Shown: piece after piece, positions 61,112 through 64,000 of the stretch
Layout: every line of letters starts with the position of its first letter
How positions within the stretch are numbered: position 1 is the first letter of the stretch
Source of the DNA: Phallusia mammillata
Lineage: Eukaryota > Chordata > Ascidiacea > Phlebobranchia > Ascidiidae
Direction of reading: 5' to 3'
DNA: 64,000 nucleotides
Assembly (NCBI GenBank): GCA_003260075.1
Contig: QLIY01000452.1
Location: 59,095 to 123,094, forward strand
Notes under the pieces: model-generated
Told to the model about the DNA's origin: nothing
Seen by the model: the letters and a program-made list of their open reading frames with translations, nothing else
Database searches by the model: none
Translations under genes and position numbers: made by a program

Positions 61112-61332
61112 GTACAAGTTGACACATTTTTTCTGTTATTTCGTTCAGTAAGGAAACTTTTCCAATCCAACTGGAATCAAACATAAAAACAAAAAACTAA
61201 TTTTCATTTCTCGTATACACCTGGACCAACCTCTCTCTGTTTTTATTTATAAATGTCTGTCAAAATTCCATGATGAATATAAAGCAGATATTTCTTCTTT
61301 GTTATTTCCATGTATTGCAACTAAAATGTGGA

Positions 61333-61338
61333 AATAAA
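61333..61338 (+). terminator. ATP6V0C: Candidate poly(A) signal of ATP6V0C
   Basis: AATAAA about 220 bases after the stop codon. Confidence 0.5.
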
Positions 61339-61684
61339 GTGTCATAGATATATATATACATACTTATAAATATCGTTAAGCGACAGATCAATTGAAAAAC
61401 TTAAACCTTACTTGAGAACTTACTGAAATTGTGCAATCTTGTTGTTTCTTTTAAATGGTTGTTTGTAGATACTGGTATATACATTGTAGTTCATGTGTAC
61501 GATTAAACAACGTCTGTTACAAAAACAAAGAGTTGTCGCCAAAATAATTGCTGTGCTCTTCATTTCATGTCAGAATTAAAACCAGGCAGCATGATACCAT
61601 GTGTGCTAATTGCAACATTTCAGGTTTTAAATCAAATGTCATTCCACATAATTATTATGTACATGTAAATGTCGGTCTTGATCA

Positions 61685-61760
61685 AGATGGTCTTTCAGTT
61701 GGTAGAGCAGCTTTATTTCATTTTTGATGTTCTTGATACCATTCCCATGTTGTTTGTAGT
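61685..61760 (+). repeat. Degenerate tRNA-like sequence
   Basis: TCAGTTGGTAGAGCA (61,695-61,709) is identical to the D-arm/A-box region of many tRNAs. The following sequence lacks a convincing anticodon arm, and only a weak B-box-like GATACCATTCCC is seen. A decayed tRNA-derived SINE or tRNA pseudogene is most likely. Confidence 0.35.
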
Positions 61761-62928
61761 CTTTTGGGCGTGAAAATCAGCACTTCATTAGCTTTTCAAC
61801 TAAAACAAAACTAGTAAAGTAGGGTAACATATAGGCCCTAGGGATTTCATAAAGCTTTTACATATAGTTGTTAAATAAAAAAGCTAAGTTTATTATACTT
61901 GGTGATAGAATCGTGTGTTACTAGTCTAGTGGGTTGTAGAAAGTTGTAACCAGCCTTTTGAGCAAGGCGCAACAACAGTAATTTCAAATTGTGCGTGGAG
62001 GAATCTGTTACTTGTGAGCAGAAATCGATTTTCCGATTAGTAGCACAGTTCGACAGCTGGCACGCGGTTCAGATTTCCTCAACCTAATTGATTAATAACT
62101 GCGTTGGGCAACAATTTGAATGCGAAGGTAGAATTCTAAGACATACACGAAATGAAATTCAAGATAACACTCGAAATTATAGGGACCTACTTGCGTTGCA
62201 CCGTACAAACGTACAATTTGTACATTGAATAAATAAGTCCTCAGACCCCCCCCCCATTATAGGGACCTACTTGCGTTGCACCGTACAAACGTACAATTTG
62301 TACGTTGAATAAAGAAGTCCTCAGAAAAACTTTGTCAGAAAACCAAAACGACAACCTTGAGATAGTTAATCTGAAGTAATTTCCCTTTCACTGGGATAAA
62401 AGATAAATTCGCTTCAGAACTACGACGGGTGATTTAATTGTGTCAAACTCCCCCCCCCCCCCGGATGTAAACTCCCAATCACACAATATCCCGCGGACTG
62501 TCGACAAAGAAATCTCTATGCGTCATGTGACAAAATTATATTACAACCGCGTATTCTTGCGTTTTAAACAAAACACCGATTAACCTAATAAAAGTCCAAA
62601 CAGGCTTATATTAGCGTATTTTAAAGTTAATATTAGCGTATTTTAAAGTTAATCAGCACCGGTTTCCAACCAATAAAATGAAATCTAAAATGGTTTATTG
62701 GTATTGTTTACTTTTGTAAAGCTAAAAAAGGACTGCTGATTGGCGATTGCTGCGCAGCTCTTGCATTTAAGTGAGGGATAATGTAAATATGACTGTTTGA
62801 CCTTGCAAAATTACTATATACGAGATAATCTTACAAAACTAGCCCCCCCCCCAGCTAAAAAAGGACTGCTGATTGGCGATTGCTGCGCAGCTCTTGCATT
62901 GAAGTGAGGGATAATGTAAATATGACTG

Positions 62929-63241
62929 TTTGACCTGGCAAAATTACTATATACGAGATAATCTTAAAAAACTAAACTAAACTCATTCTACATCTAGTTG
63001 TAATCATGCTTTCGCAATGACTTTCTTAACTTGAACCGCGTGTGCTCCAAAAGGATAATGTACACAGCAAATTTTCTTCCTATTCATTATCGCGTGTTCA
63101 CAACAGCTGTAGATTTTTGGAGCACAGCACGCGGTCCAAGCTAAGAAAGTCATTGCGAAAGCATGATCACAACTAGATGTAGAATGAATTTAGTTTAGTT
63201 TTGTAAGATTATCTCGTATATAGGAATTTTGCCAGGTCAAT
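62929..63241. repeat. Long inverted repeat (foldback), arms about 125 bp
   Basis: The left arm, about 62,929-63,053 (TTGACCTGGCAAAATT to GCTCCAAAA), is the reverse complement of the right arm, about 63,112-63,241, with roughly one difference in ten. The spacer is about 60 bases. A foldback transposon is possible. The left arm sits next to an allelic duplication edge, so a misoriented haplotype copy cannot be excluded. Confidence 0.7.
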
Positions 63242-64000
63242 TTATTACATCACAAAAACAATTATTTGACTCTTTTTTGTTTTTTGACTCTCATTCCTAT
63301 GATCTATAGAAATACTATAAGCTTAATGGGTTGGCTGGCTGCTAAGGGACCTCGCACCCCACTTTAAGAACCCCTCTGCTGGAATAATCAAAGTCTAAAA
63401 ACGCGCCCCACAGTAAAATGGGTAAACGCGCACAGCATTTTCCAACTTGTCATATATAACATTGTTTTTTAACCTGTAGATAATTACACCGAAATGGGTA
63501 GGCCTAATTTGACATTTTTCAGGGGTACTACATCTAATAAGCAACATGCTTAAAGTCTTTTGGGGCAGTTATTTTTCTCATTAAACTTATGAACAGATCC
63601 GTGTATACTGTATAGTGTTCCAACTACATTATGGTTCTTTAGTTTCGTGACGTCATTTTTGGTAGCTTTAGTTTTTTTGAAGGAGGTAAATGCAGATCGT
63701 TTGGGTATTTTCTGGCGGAATGGAAAGGTTAAAAACTAGACTGGATAGGTGTGTGTGTGTCGACATGGGAAAAAAGTGACCAAAAGACTAAAAACTATCA
63801 AAAGAAAGAATAAAACTTCACCAAATTGCCAACGTTATAACCTGTGCGTGGCAATTACAACGTGGAAGTAGAGAAACGCAATCCACACGAATTTGTTTTG
63901 TGATTCCTTAGGATGGTCATTTAGGACATTATGTACCCCTTATTTCATCATCCTCTTATGTGACTATATATGCAGATGTAAAACTGATTCTGTGTGTAGT

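Larger units (their letters stand above)
25886..62852. other. Set of short C runs marking joined haplotype fragments
   Basis: Short C runs: 25886-25896, 28234-28243, 29187-29196, 29310-29319, 29561-29570, 31632-31641, 32237-32246, 33135-33144, 33249-33258, 37551-37560, 37938-37949, 38607-38616, 43463-43474, 45215-45224, 55658-55667, 62246-62255, 62450-62462 and 62843-62852. Again mostly exactly 10. No G run of this kind occurs in this part. Confidence 0.8.
61112..64000. other. Right flank: 3' region, duplications and foldback repeat
   Basis: No coding exon was recognised. About 62,180-62,245 recurs at 62,256-62,325 across a 10-C run (62,246-62,255). About 62,722-62,842 recurs at 62,853-62,975 across another (62,843-62,852). 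A 13-C run lies at 62,450-62,462. A foldback repeat occupies 62,929-63,241. A short GT microsatellite lies at about 63,750-63,760. Confidence 0.6.

Noticed and set aside
83-62852. G-quadruplex or recombination signal made of G tracts
   Set aside because: Exact length of 10, association with duplicated flanks and the polarity flip at a contig join fit gap filler better than biology.
63340-63385. Another hAT element end (TTTAAGAACCCCTCTG)
   Set aside because: No matching inverted end or target duplication was found nearby.
1-64000. CRISPR arrays, operons, phage or plasmid modules
   Set aside because: The window is clearly eukaryotic with spliced genes; repeats are transposons and allelic copies.

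Overview
This is a nuclear genome window from an animal, most likely an invertebrate chordate such as a tunicate. Exons are small, introns are AT-rich with GT/AG borders, and six multi-exon genes can be read with conserved reading frame across nearly every junction. The family set (THSD1-like receptor, secreted Frizzled-related protein, OBI1, SLC10A7, RagC/D, V-ATPase subunit c, GAPR-1-like CAP proteins) and many small hAT-type elements fit a tunicate. The assignment to a species is not possible from the window alone.

Layout: (1) 3.1-11.2 kb, plus strand: an N-myristoylation-type protein with two CAP (GAPR-1-like) domains. (2) 14.2-26.4 kb, plus: a THSD1-like membrane receptor with Ig-like modules, a thrombospondin type 1 repeat, a CUB-like segment, one membrane segment and a conserved tail. 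(3) 28.4-33.9 kb, minus: SLC10A7. (4) 35.2-41.4 kb, plus: OBI1 (RNF219) RING E3 ligase, head-to-head with SLC10A7 across a short interval carrying a CRE and an inverted CCAAT box. (5) 41.7-44.6 kb, minus: RagC/D GTPase, tail-to-tail with OBI1. (6) 49.4-58.7 kb, plus: a secreted Frizzled-related protein; one exon junction is not resolved. (7) 60.2-61.1 kb, plus: V-ATPase 16 kDa proteolipid (subunit c). SLC10A7 (Golgi/Ca handling), RagC/D (lysosomal mTORC1 signalling) and V-ATPase c (the lysosomal proton pump that acts upstream of the Rag GTPases) share endolysosomal themes, but I see no evidence that their proximity is functional.

The most striking non-gene signal is technical. About 45 runs of G (left part) or C (right part) are scattered through the window. 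Most are exactly 10 bases, and most are flanked by two near-identical but diverged copies of the same sequence. All runs are G up to 19.1 kb and all are C from 22.5 kb; the flip brackets a single N at 21,073 that sits between two copies of a ~131 bp segment. The simplest reading is that these are scaffold gaps (minimum size 10) whose Ns were turned into Gs by 2-bit encoding, separating unmerged haplotype copies, and that the left contig and the right contigs were later joined in opposite orientation. Poly-Gly and poly-Pro ORFs are therefore artefacts, and many apparent exon duplications are allelic copies, with about 5% divergence in one coding exon. DNA elements with 8-bp target duplications, two long foldback repeats and a tRNA-derived SINE-like element fill much of the rest.
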